DNA of 40,305 bases from CAIOZA01 sp964464375 (GCA_964464375.1 CAYXFU010000032.1:1-40305), one strand, 5' to 3'; positions 1 to 8,831 are shown, counted from the first letter of the stretch. The notes: generated by a model from the sequence alone, not told the origin. Numbers and translations are program-made.

Positions 1-70
1 TTCCGTTCATTAAAATAGTGCCAATAGTGCCAAAAAAGATGTAATTAATGCCAAAAAATGATGCAAATAG

Positions 71-178
71 TCTAAATATCTTCCTGTCGGGGTACAAAGA
101 ATAGATGTCTCCGGCTTAGCTCCGGGCATGTATTTTGTTCGGATTGGAGATAGAGTGAGCAATTTTGTAAAAATATAA
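71..178 (+). pseudogene. Orphan T9SS C-terminal sorting-tail fragment
   Basis: The reading frame ending with TAA at 176-178 encodes about 35 residues that include IDVSGLAPGMYFVRIGD, the typical end of a type IX secretion sorting domain (a GMYFVRI-like strand, then a basic strand ending FVKI). The frame is closed by a TAG at 68-70, and no start codon or signal peptide precedes it, so the body of the cargo gene is missing. The last 75 bases match the 3' end of the T9SS gene at the other end of the window (40206-40280) at 63 of 75 positions by my count, including silent positions. It could instead be a frameshifted gene whose body lies upstream of the window. Two tandem copies of a 9-base unit (ATAGTGCCA, 15-32) lie just upstream. 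Confidence 0.7.
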
Positions 179-212
179 TTGAAACAGATAACTCCTTACA
201 CAGGAATGATAT

Positions 213-255
213 AAAAAAGAGGCTGTCTCAGAAAAATTTGGGACAGCTTTTTTTT
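213..255 (-). terminator. Bidirectional intrinsic terminator, GGCTGTCTC family
   Basis: The stem pairs GGCTGTCTCA (221-230) with TGGGACAGC (239-247), with G-U pairs. Runs of A (213-218) and T (248-255) on the two sides make it T-tailed on both strands. It follows the end of the 142-aa gene on the minus strand. Three more terminators in the window share this stem sequence. Confidence 0.75.
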
Positions 256-278
256 AATTATTTCTTTCTGATTAACTC

Positions 279-707
279 TTACAGTACAGATTCTGCAATG
301 GATAATTGCATTGCCGATAGTAGAAGAGGTGGATCGAGTTCTGAAAAATCATGACTAAGAATTTCACGGTTGATATTTGTAAACATAGAACAAGTACTTT
401 GTCTGCCGATTATCAGGCTGGAAAGCTTTACTTCATCATGTTGGATAAAGATAACTTCATCGGGTTCGAATAGCATAAACATAGTGCAATTATGCAACTC
501 GAAGTAACCATGCTGAGTCTGAACAGTGATTAGATTTCCACTTTCGTTGTTCTCCAATTGAATATTGGTGTAAATAGAAAAAATAAGCTGTTGTCCTGTT
601 TCTTTGTTGTGAAGTCGCCAGGTCCAGCCTCTGTCGAATTCCTGAGGCTTCAGCCCTAAGGTTTCCGAAATATTACCAACATCATCTTTTGTAAAGAGAT
701 AAACCAT
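279..707 (-). CDS. Hypothetical protein, 142 aa
   Basis: I do not recognise this protein. It is a soluble, acidic 142-residue polypeptide with no signal peptide or membrane segment. The middle (about residues 40-100) alternates hydrophobic and polar residues as in a small beta-rich fold, and the last 20 residues look helical. The ATG start at 707 has no clear Shine-Dalgarno, which is common in Bacteroidota. It lies 105 bases downstream of the P-type ATPase on the same strand, so co-transcription is possible but not shown, and a terminator follows it. Its reality rests on an uninterrupted frame with start, stop and terminator in the expected order. Confidence 0.7.
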   Translation of the reverse strand: MVYLFTKDDVGNISETLGLKPQEFDRGWTWRLHNKETGQQLIFSIYTNIQLENNESGNLITVQTQHGYFELHNCTMFMLFEPDEVIFIQHDEVKLSSLIIGRQSTCSMFTNINREILSHDFSELDPPLLLSAMQLSIAESVL

Positions 708-812
708 AATTCACTGTTTAATTTCTATATTTAAGCAATATAACAAAAATTTTCGAAGTTTTATTTATCTTTTTCTTAACATATTTTTTTACGATAAAAA
801 ACCTCGATTGTT

Positions 813-3275
813 TCAGAACTTTTTTACAAATAAATTTTTATAGAAATACTTATCCATTATATGCGACCTAAGATAATGCAGGAAGGCAAATATAATAGCC
901 CCCGGTAGCAGTACAATCAACAGATAAACCCATTCCGCAAAAGAGTAAGTCCCCAATTCATAAAATGCCTTGAGAAGGCTGAATGGAAGAAAATTTAAGT
1001 GCAGTGATGCGAATATCATAAACACAGCACCAATTATTATCGTATATTTCATATAAAGCCATTTATTCTCAAAGTCATCAAAGTAAATAGTAGTTAGGAA
1101 GTTAAGAACCGACATCAGAACTAATGAAAGAAGCATCAGATTGGATGCCGTATTGCCATCGACACCGAACACAAACATTGAGGCATAATAAACTCCGAAT
1201 GATGTTGCCAGAATCAATAACGATGATAGTCCTACATAAATAAACACATCTCTGAAAAAACTCGGATAAGCATGAGAATTCTTATTCAATATTGCAATAA
1301 TATAGCAGGGAATACCTACTCCAAGAATGCTGATCAGTGAACTCTTGCGTGGAGTAAGCGGATAGACAAAATCAAAGAACCAGGATAGCAAACTAATAAA
1401 GAAAATAGTAAAGTTTTTGGTTAAATATAAACGGGCTACAAACTTAATAGTATTGATTATCTTATTACCCTCGGTGAATAAACTTGGCAGAATCGAGAAC
1501 TTATTGTCCAGAAGTACAATGTCGGAAACCTTCTTGGTTATTGAGGAGCCTTCCTCCATGGTTATGCCAAGGTCTGCCTCTTTAATAGCCGGGAGGTCAT
1601 TAACCCCATCACCGATAACTGCTGTTTGTATGTGCTGTTTGCGTAATGATCGAACTATGTTGAGCTTATGCTCGGGTTTTAATCTGACGAAAATCTCTTT
1701 TGAAATGACCGCTGAATCAAATTCGGAATGTGACAGTAAATCTAGCTCAGAACCTGTAATAATCTGTTTATCGCTGATTCTCCAACCAATTTCATCAAGT
1801 GTGGATCGTACAGATTCGGCAGAATCACCGGAAACAATTTTTATTTTAATTTGATTCTTTTCGAACAGTGCTAATGCTTCGTGGGCATCTTCTCTGGCTT
1901 CATCTTTCATAGATATGATGCAAAGGGGAACAATACCCTTTTTATTAATCTCCTCAGGAGTTAATACTCCGGAACTGACATCGTCAATTCTGCCGAATAT
2001 GAGATTACGGAATCCCTTAAGGTTATTTTTTTCGAAAAGTATTTTGGATTTTATTTCATCATTGACTCCTAATTTTTCCAGGAGAACATCATAAGCACCC
2101 AGGAAAAATGTAGAAGTAATGTCGTTATATTTCATTCTGATTATGCTCATCTTCAGATCAGAACGGAATGGAATCTCATCTACAAAAGAATACGTTTCGA
2201 ACGGCTCAAATTCTTCCAGAGCTTTGATGGTAGCATTCTTTTCTGTACTGAGCCTGTTGTATGAACCAAGGATTTTGGTAATTACCTTATTGTCTTCATC
2301 AATGGCAGTAATCTTGGCAACTTTGATGTTGTTTTTTGTAATGGTGCCTGTCTTGTCCATGCAGACAACCTTAATTGTCGAAAAAGCATCAATTGCATTA
2401 ATTTTCTGGACTATAGCTCCAAGCTTAGATATTCGGTATATTCCCAAAGTAAAAGTAACGGTAGCAAAAAATACCAGCCCCTCAGGTATGAGTGAGAAAG
2501 CTATTGTTGATATTTTGCGTATTTCTGTTACTGTTATTGAGCCGCCAAGATAAGAATGGATGAACTCTATCAATGCCATTATTATAGTAACAGCGAACGA
2601 AATGAAGAATATCCAGTTTATTTTTTTCATTAAAGGTGAAGTTAGAAGCTTGTATTTTTTTGCCAGATGAGTTACCTGAGTTGCATAATTATCTTTACCT
2701 ACTTTTTGGGCTAAAAGAAAGCCACTGCCGTAAACACAGAAACTACCCGATAAAACGCCGTCACCGGAATTTTTGTCTTGTGGCAGAGATTCACCAGTCA
2801 GTAAAGATTCATCAATCTGTAGGTGATGCCCTGATAGGATTTCGCCATCAACCGGAACCTGATCACCCTTTTGTATAAATATCACTTCGTCGAGTACAAT
2901 CTCATCAGTATGTATTTCAACTTTTGCACCGTTGCGTATAACAGTTATTTTATCTTTTTTGAGCAGATCTACCTTAGCAAGTGCTCTTGCCGCTTTTATT
3001 TTCTGGATTATTCCTGCTAATGTATTAAGCAAAGTAACAGACACTACACCAACTGAATCATAAAGGAGTTTGTAATCCTTAGTCCTTACATAATAAAAAA
3101 GAAGAAAACTAAGAATCAACATGTTGATAAGGTTAAACGCTGTGAATGAGTTCTCGATAACGATTCTGGGAACAGAATACTTACCGGCATCTTCCTGTTT
3201 ATTAACTTGACCGGATTTCTTTCTTTGAGAAACTTCTTCTAAACTTAAACCATTATATTCTATTTCTTTTACCAT
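813..3275 (-). CDS. P-type cation-transporting ATPase, CtpE-like
   Basis: An 820-residue integral membrane ion pump that couples ATP hydrolysis to cation transport across the inner membrane. Visible motifs are the actuator TGES (160-163), the ion-site PEGL (264-267), the phosphorylation motif DKTGT (307-311), SGDS (482-485) and the hinge GDGVND (555-560). Hydrophobic segments lie near 45-62, 72-90, 221-242, 255-280 and in the C-terminal third (about 620-800), giving roughly ten membrane spans. The PEGLV and YPLTPRKSSLISILGVGIP segments resemble the CtpE subgroup, for which calcium uptake has been proposed. The nucleotide-binding KGA motif appears as LGA (about 392-394). No heavy-metal CPC motif is present, so a copper or zinc exporter is unlikely. 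The substrate is inferred, not proven. It is divergent from plsY. Confidence 0.9.
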   Translation of the reverse strand: MVKEIEYNGLSLEEVSQRKKSGQVNKQEDAGKYSVPRIVIENSFTAFNLINMLILSFLLFYYVRTKDYKLLYDSVGVVSVTLLNTLAGIIQKIKAARALAKVDLLKKDKITVIRNGAKVEIHTDEIVLDEVIFIQKGDQVPVDGEILSGHHLQIDESLLTGESLPQDKNSGDGVLSGSFCVYGSGFLLAQKVGKDNYATQVTHLAKKYKLLTSPLMKKINWIFFISFAVTIIMALIEFIHSYLGGSITVTEIRKISTIAFSLIPEGLVFFATVTFTLGIYRISKLGAIVQKINAIDAFSTIKVVCMDKTGTITKNNIKVAKITAIDEDNKVITKILGSYNRLSTEKNATIKALEEFEPFETYSFVDEIPFRSDLKMSIIRMKYNDITSTFFLGAYDVLLEKLGVNDEIKSKILFEKNNLKGFRNLIFGRIDDVSSGVLTPEEINKKGIVPLCIISMKDEAREDAHEALALFEKNQIKIKIVSGDSAESVRSTLDEIGWRISDKQIITGSELDLLSHSEFDSAVISKEIFVRLKPEHKLNIVRSLRKQHIQTAVIGDGVNDLPAIKEADLGITMEEGSSITKKVSDIVLLDNKFSILPSLFTEGNKIINTIKFVARLYLTKNFTIFFISLLSWFFDFVYPLTPRKSSLISILGVGIPCYIIAILNKNSHAYPSFFRDVFIYVGLSSLLILATSFGVYYASMFVFGVDGNTASNLMLLSLVLMSVLNFLTTIYFDDFENKWLYMKYTIIIGAVFMIFASLHLNFLPFSLLKAFYELGTYSFAEWVYLLIVLLPGAIIFAFLHYLRSHIMDKYFYKNLFVKKF

Positions 3276-3385
3276 TAAATATCATAAAAATTGCTGAATG
3301 ATAGATATATATTAATAAAAATATGATATAATTTTGAAATCATCAAATTTTTTCTAATTTTTGGAATAACTAATTTGAGTTTAAT

Positions 3386-4018
3386 GTGAACGAAACACTT
3401 TTTTTATTAATTATATCTGTTATTTCCTATCTTATCGGATCTGTTCCGTCAGCATATATTATTGTTAAACTTGCAACAGGAAATGATTTACGTAAAATGG
3501 GCACTGGAAACATCGGTGCAATGAACAGCTATGACGAAACCAAAAAAAAATGGATTGGAATTACAGTTTTTCTAATGGATTGTGCAAAAGGAATAATTGC
3601 CGTAATAATTAGTAGATTTCTTTTTAATGAATTTGCTGGATTAGCTTTTGGTGCCATTTTTGCCGTTGTAGGGCATAATTTTAGCATATTCCTCAAATTT
3701 AAGGGCGGGAGAGGTCTTGCTACCGGAACCGGTGCGATGATGTTAATAAATCCCATTTTTGTTCTTGTATGGGTAGTGCTTTACGAATTGTCCATCCATT
3801 TAGTCAATAATAATATTCATATATCATGTGTTATAGCAACAATTATTTCACCTTTGCTTATCTTTTTTATTCCTGAATCTTTGTTTAATATTACATCAAC
3901 AGGTGGGCAAATTCCAATAACACAGCTGTTTTACTGCACATCAGCGATTTGTGTCATTATATTGCTTAAACATATTGAACCAATATATGACTTGATGAAA
4001 TCGAAAAATGTGAAGTAG
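3386..4018 (+). CDS. plsY: Glycerol-3-phosphate acyltransferase PlsY
   Basis: Acyl-phosphate:glycerol-3-phosphate acyltransferase, the membrane enzyme that makes lysophosphatidic acid in phospholipid synthesis. The 210-residue length fits the family. The conserved blocks are visible in order: IGSVPSAYII near residue 17, GTGNIGAMN near 40, and GHNFSIFLKFKGGRGLATGTG near 92-112. Four or more hydrophobic spans are evident. The start is GTG at 3386; an overlapping ATG one base upstream is followed at once by TGA, and GTG places the first membrane span where the family has it. It diverges from the ATPase gene and is followed 104 bases later by a same-strand oxidoreductase gene. Confidence 0.95.
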   Translation: MNETLFLLIISVISYLIGSVPSAYIIVKLATGNDLRKMGTGNIGAMNSYDETKKKWIGITVFLMDCAKGIIAVIISRFLFNEFAGLAFGAIFAVVGHNFSIFLKFKGGRGLATGTGAMMLINPIFVLVWVVLYELSIHLVNNNIHISCVIATIISPLLIFFIPESLFNITSTGGQIPITQLFYCTSAICVIILLKHIEPIYDLMKSKNVK

Positions 4019-4122
4019 AGTGATAAAATATAGCAATGATGTTTGATAAACCATTTGTAAGTCAGGCATCTTGACCGACATGATTGAAATATATTAACAA
4101 ATTTAATTGAAAAGGAAATTGC

Positions 4123-5244
4123 ATGGCGAAAATACTAGTCTTAGGTGCCGGAATGGTTGGAAGAGCAATGGCTGCTGATTTATGCGGCAATCATACTGTA
4201 ACTTCCGCAGATATCAATCCAGATAATTTGAAATTACTTGCAAAGTACAATGTATCAACAATTGAGGCAAATTTAGGCGATAAAACAAAGCTAAAAGCAC
4301 TTATATCAGATTATGACCTCATAGTTGGTGCTGTTCCCGGATTTATGGGCTACGAAACAGTCAAAACGTGCATTGAGTCCGGCAAGAATATTATTGACAT
4401 CTCTTTTTTTCCGGAGGATTCTCTCACACTGGATGCATTAGCAAAGGAAAATAACGTGACGGCTATCGTCGATTGCGGTGTTGCTCCCGGAATGAGCAAT
4501 CTTATAATCGGATACCATCACAAAAGGATGATAGTTGAGGATTTCCGTTGTTATGTTGGCGGTTTGCCATTTAAGCGCGATTTCCCATTTCAGTACAAAG
4601 CACCATTCTCACCGATTGATGTTCTGGAGGAATACACACGTCCTGCAAGATATGTCGAGAATTTCAATCTTATTACCAAGCCGGCTCTTAGCGATACTGA
4701 ATATATTAGTTTCGATGAGGTTGGTACGCTCGAAGCTTTCAATTCCGATGGTTTAAGAACAATTATCGATACTGTAAAAGCAAGAAATATGATCGAGAAA
4801 ACCCTCCGATATCCTAATCATATCGAATACATACAGGTTCTAAAAGGAGCAGGATTCTTCTCGACCGACGAAATAGAAATTAATGGAATCAAAACAAATC
4901 CTATGGCATTCACATCGAAAATTCTGTTCGATAAATGGAAGCTTAGAGATGAAGACGATGAATTTACAATTATGAGAATCATTGTTGCCGGTAATGAAGA
5001 TGGTAAACATGTACAATATACTTATGATTTGTTTGACCGAAGAGATAAAGCAAGCGGAATATCTTCAATGTCAAGAACAACAGGTTATGCCTGCACTGCC
5101 GCAGTCGAAATGTTTCTCTCCGGACTATTTACAAAAAAAGGAGTCTTTCCCCCTGAATTGATAGGCGATGACGAAAACTGTTTTAATTATATTATTGATT
5201 ATCAAAAGCAAAGAGGAATCAACTACAGAGTTACCAAGGTATAA
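4123..5244 (+). CDS. Saccharopine dehydrogenase-family oxidoreductase
   Basis: A 373-residue cytoplasmic NAD(P)-dependent oxidoreductase. The N-terminus is a Rossmann fold (ILVLGAGMVGRAMA, residues 4-17, followed by ADIN at the end of the second strand), and residues around 120-131 carry DCGVAPGMSN, characteristic of the saccharopine dehydrogenase / lysine 6-dehydrogenase family. Family members act in lysine metabolism, but the exact substrate cannot be read from the sequence. An AAGGAAA ribosome binding site precedes the ATG. It is followed by a strong terminator (5265-5301) and converges with the peroxiredoxin gene. No other lysine-pathway gene is in the window, so its pathway role stays open. 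Confidence 0.88.
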   Translation: MAKILVLGAGMVGRAMAADLCGNHTVTSADINPDNLKLLAKYNVSTIEANLGDKTKLKALISDYDLIVGAVPGFMGYETVKTCIESGKNIIDISFFPEDSLTLDALAKENNVTAIVDCGVAPGMSNLIIGYHHKRMIVEDFRCYVGGLPFKRDFPFQYKAPFSPIDVLEEYTRPARYVENFNLITKPALSDTEYISFDEVGTLEAFNSDGLRTIIDTVKARNMIEKTLRYPNHIEYIQVLKGAGFFSTDEIEINGIKTNPMAFTSKILFDKWKLRDEDDEFTIMRIIVAGNEDGKHVQYTYDLFDRRDKASGISSMSRTTGYACTAAVEMFLSGLFTKKGVFPPELIGDDENCFNYIIDYQKQRGINYRVTKV

Positions 5245-5264
5245 ATAATAGTTTTATTATGCAT

Positions 5265-5301
5265 AAGAGGCTGTCCCGCTTAAATGAGACAGCCTCTTTT
5301 T
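5265..5301 (+). terminator. Intrinsic terminator between convergent genes
   Basis: A perfect 11-bp stem, AAGAGGCTGTC (5265-5275) with GACAGCCTCTT (5288-5298), followed by T residues to 5301. It lies 20 bases after the oxidoreductase stop codon. On the minus strand the T-tract is poor, so it serves mainly the plus-strand gene. It is a member of the GGCTGTCTC terminator family. Confidence 0.85.
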
Positions 5302-5322
5302 GCTTTATAAATTAGTCTTAGA

Positions 5323-5871
5323 TTATAGCGTTGCTTCGCCTGGCTCCCAGTTGCATGGTGTTTTTACGCCTGTCTGAAGTGCAGATACGACTCTGAGTAT
5401 TTCTTTTGAGTTACGTCCAACATCTTCGGGATGAATGACTGAATATACCAATTCGCCTTCGGGATTGATGATATAAAGTCCACGTAGAGTGAATCCTTTT
5501 GATTCCATCAAGATTTCAAATGCTTTTGATGTTTCATGATTCGGGTCTGCCAGCATTGGATATGGCAAATTTCTTAAGCTTGGATGCGTTGATCTCCAAG
5601 CCAGATGTGAATGATGGCTGTCTGTTGAACATGCGATAACTTCGCAGTTCAATTTCTGGAATTCTGCATAGTTCTTACCAAATTCTTCTATTTCTGTGGG
5701 ACATACAAATGTAAAATCCAGTGGATAGAAAAATAAGACTAACCATTTACCCAAATAATCGTCCGATGAAAGTTCAAAATACGCATTGTCGGTATTCAAA
5801 AGTGTAGCATCGCCACCTACAACGGCTTTTCCTTTGAAAAATGGGGCTTTGTTTCCAACTAATAAAGACAT
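5323..5871 (-). CDS. Typical 2-Cys peroxiredoxin (AhpC/TSA family)
   Basis: A thiol peroxidase that reduces hydrogen peroxide and organic peroxides in the cytoplasm. The 182-residue length is close to the family norm. The peroxidatic cysteine is C57 in FYPLDFTFVCPTE, with the catalytic threonine at 54 and an arginine near 130. The resolving cysteine is C173 in TPCNWEPGE, which makes it a typical 2-Cys enzyme that forms intersubunit disulfides. A clear AAGGAG ribosome binding site supports the ATG at 5871. It is transcribed divergently from topA across about 170 bases of AT-rich DNA. No dedicated AhpF-type reductase lies nearby, so a thioredoxin system probably recycles it (inference). Confidence 0.95.
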   Translation of the reverse strand: MSLLVGNKAPFFKGKAVVGGDATLLNTDNAYFELSSDDYLGKWLVLFFYPLDFTFVCPTEIEEFGKNYAEFQKLNCEVIACSTDSHHSHLAWRSTHPSLRNLPYPMLADPNHETSKAFEILMESKGFTLRGLYIINPEGELVYSVIHPEDVGRNSKEILRVVSALQTGVKTPCNWEPGEATL

Positions 5872-6043
5872 AAAAACTCCTTATAATAAATGAAATATTT
5901 TAAAAGTGAATATAAAAATAGAAATATTTTTTCTTGAACAACGTTTTGTGCTTTTGAACGAAACACAAAAAAGTTTAGTGTTAAATTTTTAATTTTTGGG
6001 GTGCGAACCCTTTTTCTATTACCTCCTGTATTTTAGGAAAAAA

Positions 6044-8479
6044 ATGAGTGAAAAAAACCTGGTAATTGTGGAATCACCTGCAAAAGCAAAAACCATCGAA
6101 AAATATCTTGGCAAGGACTTTAAAGTTGTATCTAGTATGGGACATGTTCGCGACCTTCCAAAGGATGATAAAGCTATTGATATTAAAAATCATTTTAAAC
6201 CAAATTATGAAGTAACTCCTGATAAAAAAGATACCGTAAGAAGATTGAAGGAATTTGCCAAGGGTGCTGAAATAGTGTGGTTAGCGACTGACGCCGACCG
6301 TGAAGGTGAAGCAATTTCTTGGCATTTATTGAAGGCTTTGGATCTGGATGAATCGCGAACCAAAAGAATTGTTTTTCGTGAAATTACCAAAAAAGCGATC
6401 ACTGAATCAATAGAACATCCACGCTCTATAGATTACGATCTTGTTAATGCTCAGCAAGCAAGAAGAATCCTGGATAGAATCGTTGGATTTGAACTTTCTC
6501 CAGTCCTTTGGAAAAAAATTAAGACAGGCTTATCTGCCGGCAGAGTTCAGTCAGCGGCTGTGAGACTTGTAGTCGAGCGTGAAAGGGATCTCGATCAGTT
6601 TTCCTCCAAAACATCGTTTAAGGTTACAGCTGAATTCGATCTTGGAAATGGGAAAATATTAAAAGCTGATTTACCGAAAAATTTTGAATCTGAAGAAGAG
6701 GCTTATAAATTTTTAACCAGTTGCATCGGTGCAGAATTCAAACTGACCGACATTGAGAAAAAGATTGAACGCAAGAATCCTTCTGCTCCATTCACTACAT
6801 CTACACTACAGCAGGAAGCGAGCCGTAAACTTGGGTTTTCTGTTGGACAGACGATGCTTGTTGCTCAAAAGCTCTATGAAGCTGGTCATATATCTTACAT
6901 GAGAACTGATTCAACCGCATTGTCTGAGGAAGCACTTCAAAAGGCATCCGAACAGATAAAATCAGCTTATGGTGATGAATATCTTAAAACCAGAAAATAT
7001 GAAACAAAATCTGAAAATGCTCAGGAAGCTCATGAAGCTATAAGACCGACTGACTTTGCGAAAATGGAAGTTAGTGCTATGGGCAGAAACGAACAAAGGC
7101 TTTACTCACTTATATGGAAAAGAGCAATTGCATCCCAGATGCAAACTGCCGAAATTGAGAAAACAATAGCTTCAATATCGATTTCGACAAGTCCTTTAAA
7201 ATTCCTTGCAATAGCCGATGTAATCAAATTTGACGGATTTTTGAAAGTCTATATTGAATCTACTGATGAAGAGGAAGAGCAGGACGAAGAGAATCCGACT
7301 ATGCCGGCATTGATTATCGGTCAGATTTTTAAACTTATGACAATCAATGCAACTCAGAAATTCTCTAATCCTCCGGCAAGATTCACTGAAGCAAGCCTTG
7401 TTAAAAAATTGGAAGAATTGGGAATCGGCAGACCTTCTACCTATGCTCCAACTATCTCGACTATCCAGAGAAGAGATTATGTGATAAAGGAATCCCGTCC
7501 CGGCTCAGAGAGAATATACAAACAGCTCAACCTGACTGACGGTAAGATTACAACAACTTCTTTGAAGCAAACTGTCGGAACAGAAAAGAATAAATTATTT
7601 CCGACAAATACGGCAATGATTGTAATCGACTTTTTGGTGCAAAATTTCTCCGATGTTGTTGACTATTCATTTACAGCCAATGTCGAAAAGGAATTTGATG
7701 AAATAGCAAAGGGTAGGAAAGTATGGGAGGAAGTACTTGAAACATTCTATGGTAAATTTCATGAGAATGTGGAACGTACTATTGATTTACCAAGAGCAAC
7801 CAAAGAAACTGCCAGATCATTGGGCGATGATCCCGTAACGGGCATGCCGATATTTGTGAAATTAGGCCGATTTGGAGCTTATGCACAGATTGGTGACGGT
7901 GCTAATGAAGTTAAACCAAAATTCGCAAGCTTGAAGAAAGGGCAATTCATTGAGAGCATTACCCTTGCTGAAGCACTTGAGCTGTTCAAACTACCAAGAG
8001 ATTTAGGCGAATATGAAGGTTATAAGATGACGGTTTCGATAGGCAGATTTGGTCCTTATGTTGCTTATCATTCAAAATTTTACAGTCTGACTAAAGAGGA
8101 TGATCCTTATACAATTATCCCTGAGAGAGCCATAGAAATTATTCTAAATAAAAACAAAGCTGATGCAGAGAAAACTATTAAGGCTTTCGATGAAGATCCG
8201 GAAATGAAGCTACTCAACGGAAGATGGGGACCATACATTAATTACCACAAAGATAATTATAAAATTCCCAAAGGAAAAGTTGTTACAAGCTTAACTTTTG
8301 AAGAATGTATGGAGATTGTGAAAATTCAAATTGAAAACGATCCTTCAAAAGGCAAGAAGAAGGCTGCGGCTGACAAAGCAAAAGAGGCTACGACTAAAGC
8401 CCCTGCAAAGAAAAAGGCAACAACAACTAAATCCAAAAGTACAACAAAGAAAGCTCCGGCTAAGAAGAAAACAAAGTAG
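6044..8479 (+). CDS. topA: DNA topoisomerase I
   Basis: Type IA topoisomerase that relaxes negative supercoils. I chose the ATG at 6044 (811 aa), which has AGGA eight bases upstream and begins MSEKNLVIVESPAKAKTIEK, the normal Toprim start; the frame can be extended to a TTG at 5996, but those 16 extra residues are not family-like. Toprim acidic residues are E10 and D83/D85 (ATDADREGE). The active-site tyrosine is Y285 in ISYMRTDS. After the core come C-terminal repeats (GRFGAY, GRFGPYVAY, GRWGPYINY) and a lysine/alanine/threonine-rich tail of about 45 residues. I see no four-cysteine zinc ribbons like those of the E. coli enzyme; the basic tail may take over DNA binding, as known in other phyla. 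Confidence 0.97.
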   Translation: MSEKNLVIVESPAKAKTIEKYLGKDFKVVSSMGHVRDLPKDDKAIDIKNHFKPNYEVTPDKKDTVRRLKEFAKGAEIVWLATDADREGEAISWHLLKALDLDESRTKRIVFREITKKAITESIEHPRSIDYDLVNAQQARRILDRIVGFELSPVLWKKIKTGLSAGRVQSAAVRLVVERERDLDQFSSKTSFKVTAEFDLGNGKILKADLPKNFESEEEAYKFLTSCIGAEFKLTDIEKKIERKNPSAPFTTSTLQQEASRKLGFSVGQTMLVAQKLYEAGHISYMRTDSTALSEEALQKASEQIKSAYGDEYLKTRKYETKSENAQEAHEAIRPTDFAKMEVSAMGRNEQRLYSLIWKRAIASQMQTAEIEKTIASISISTSPLKFLAIADVIKFDGFLKVYIESTDEEEEQDEENPTMPALIIGQIFKLMTINATQKFSNPPARFTEASLVKKLEELGIGRPSTYAPTISTIQRRDYVIKESRPGSERIYKQLNLTDGKITTTSLKQTVGTEKNKLFPTNTAMIVIDFLVQNFSDVVDYSFTANVEKEFDEIAKGRKVWEEVLETFYGKFHENVERTIDLPRATKETARSLGDDPVTGMPIFVKLGRFGAYAQIGDGANEVKPKFASLKKGQFIESITLAEALELFKLPRDLGEYEGYKMTVSIGRFGPYVAYHSKFYSLTKEDDPYTIIPERAIEIILNKNKADAEKTIKAFDEDPEMKLLNGRWGPYINYHKDNYKIPKGKVVTSLTFEECMEIVKIQIENDPSKGKKKAAADKAKEATTKAPAKKKATTTKSKSTTKKAPAKKKTK

Positions 8480-8504
8480 TGCTAGGATAAATAATGAATT
8501 AATG

Positions 8505-8531
8505 AGCTGTCTCGAATGGGACAGCTTTTTT
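8505..8531 (+). terminator. Intrinsic terminator after topA
   Basis: AGCTGTCTC (8505-8513) pairs with GGGACAGCT (8518-8526) around a GAAT loop, followed by six T residues. It lies 25 bases after the topA stop codon and is a shorter member of the GGCTGTCTC terminator family. Confidence 0.8.
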
Positions 8532-8589
8532 CTGAATATCGAACATCGAATACTGAACACCGAATGATGAAGTGAAATACAATCGAATT

Positions 8590-8784
8590 GTCATAACCGC
8601 GAAGGCGGGGATCTTTTTGTCTTTCTGTGCCGTAGGCACAGCAGCTTGGTAGAAAGACGTATCCCCAAAATCCTCTACCGTCCCGTACGGGACGGAACTA
8701 AACAGAAGAAGAACGATTTTCTACCGTCCTGTCCTCCCTACGGGAGAGAAAAATTGATAAGATTCCTGTATGCACAGGAATGAC
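8590..8784. repeat. Cluster of REP-like hairpins in a gene-free gap
   Basis: The gap between topA and the next gene is packed with small inverted repeats. (1) Nested hairpin 8607-8665: GGGGAT/ATCCCC outside, GTCTTTCT/AGAAAGAC in the middle, GTGCC-GTA-GGCAC inside. (2) A perfect 18-bp palindrome, CCGTCCCGTACGGGACGG, at 8678-8695. (3) CTCCC-TAC-GGGAG at 8734-8746. (4) ATTCCTGT (8762-8769) with ACAGGAAT (8774-8781). The last element plus the following terminator resembles the 195-230 region (CACAGGAATGA, then the same terminator stem). The cluster looks like extragenic palindromic repeats of several families; no open frame with codon logic spans it. Confidence 0.75.
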
Positions 8785-8786
8785 AC

Positions 8787-8824
8787 AAAAGAAAAGAGGC
8801 TGTCTCATAGCGGGACAGCCTCTT
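8787..8824 (-). terminator. Intrinsic terminator, GGCTGTCTC family
   Basis: The stem pairs AAGAGGCTGTCTC (8794-8806) with GGGACAGCCTCTT (8812-8824). On the minus strand the tract TTTTCTTTT follows (8795-8787). It ends the gene pair 9940-8832 and sits eight bases beyond the stop codon. Confidence 0.85.
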
Positions 8825-8831
8825 CTATTTT

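Noticed and set aside
455..475. GTTCGAA stretch suggestive of a tRNA T-loop
   Set aside because: No acceptor stem, anticodon arm or CCA context can be formed around it, and it lies inside the 142-aa gene.
1417..2878. Plus-strand frames opposite the P-type ATPase
   Set aside because: The minus-strand frame holds all catalytic motifs; the opposite frames have no recognisable start context or motif.
5996..6043. TTG-initiated extension of topA
   Set aside because: The 16 extra residues are not part of the family, and the ATG at 6044 has AGGA at the right distance and starts the conserved Toprim domain.
8331..8567. Small frames on both strands over the end of topA and its terminator
   Set aside because: They overlap the lysine-rich tail of topA and a terminator hairpin; their composition is that of shifted lysine/alanine codons.
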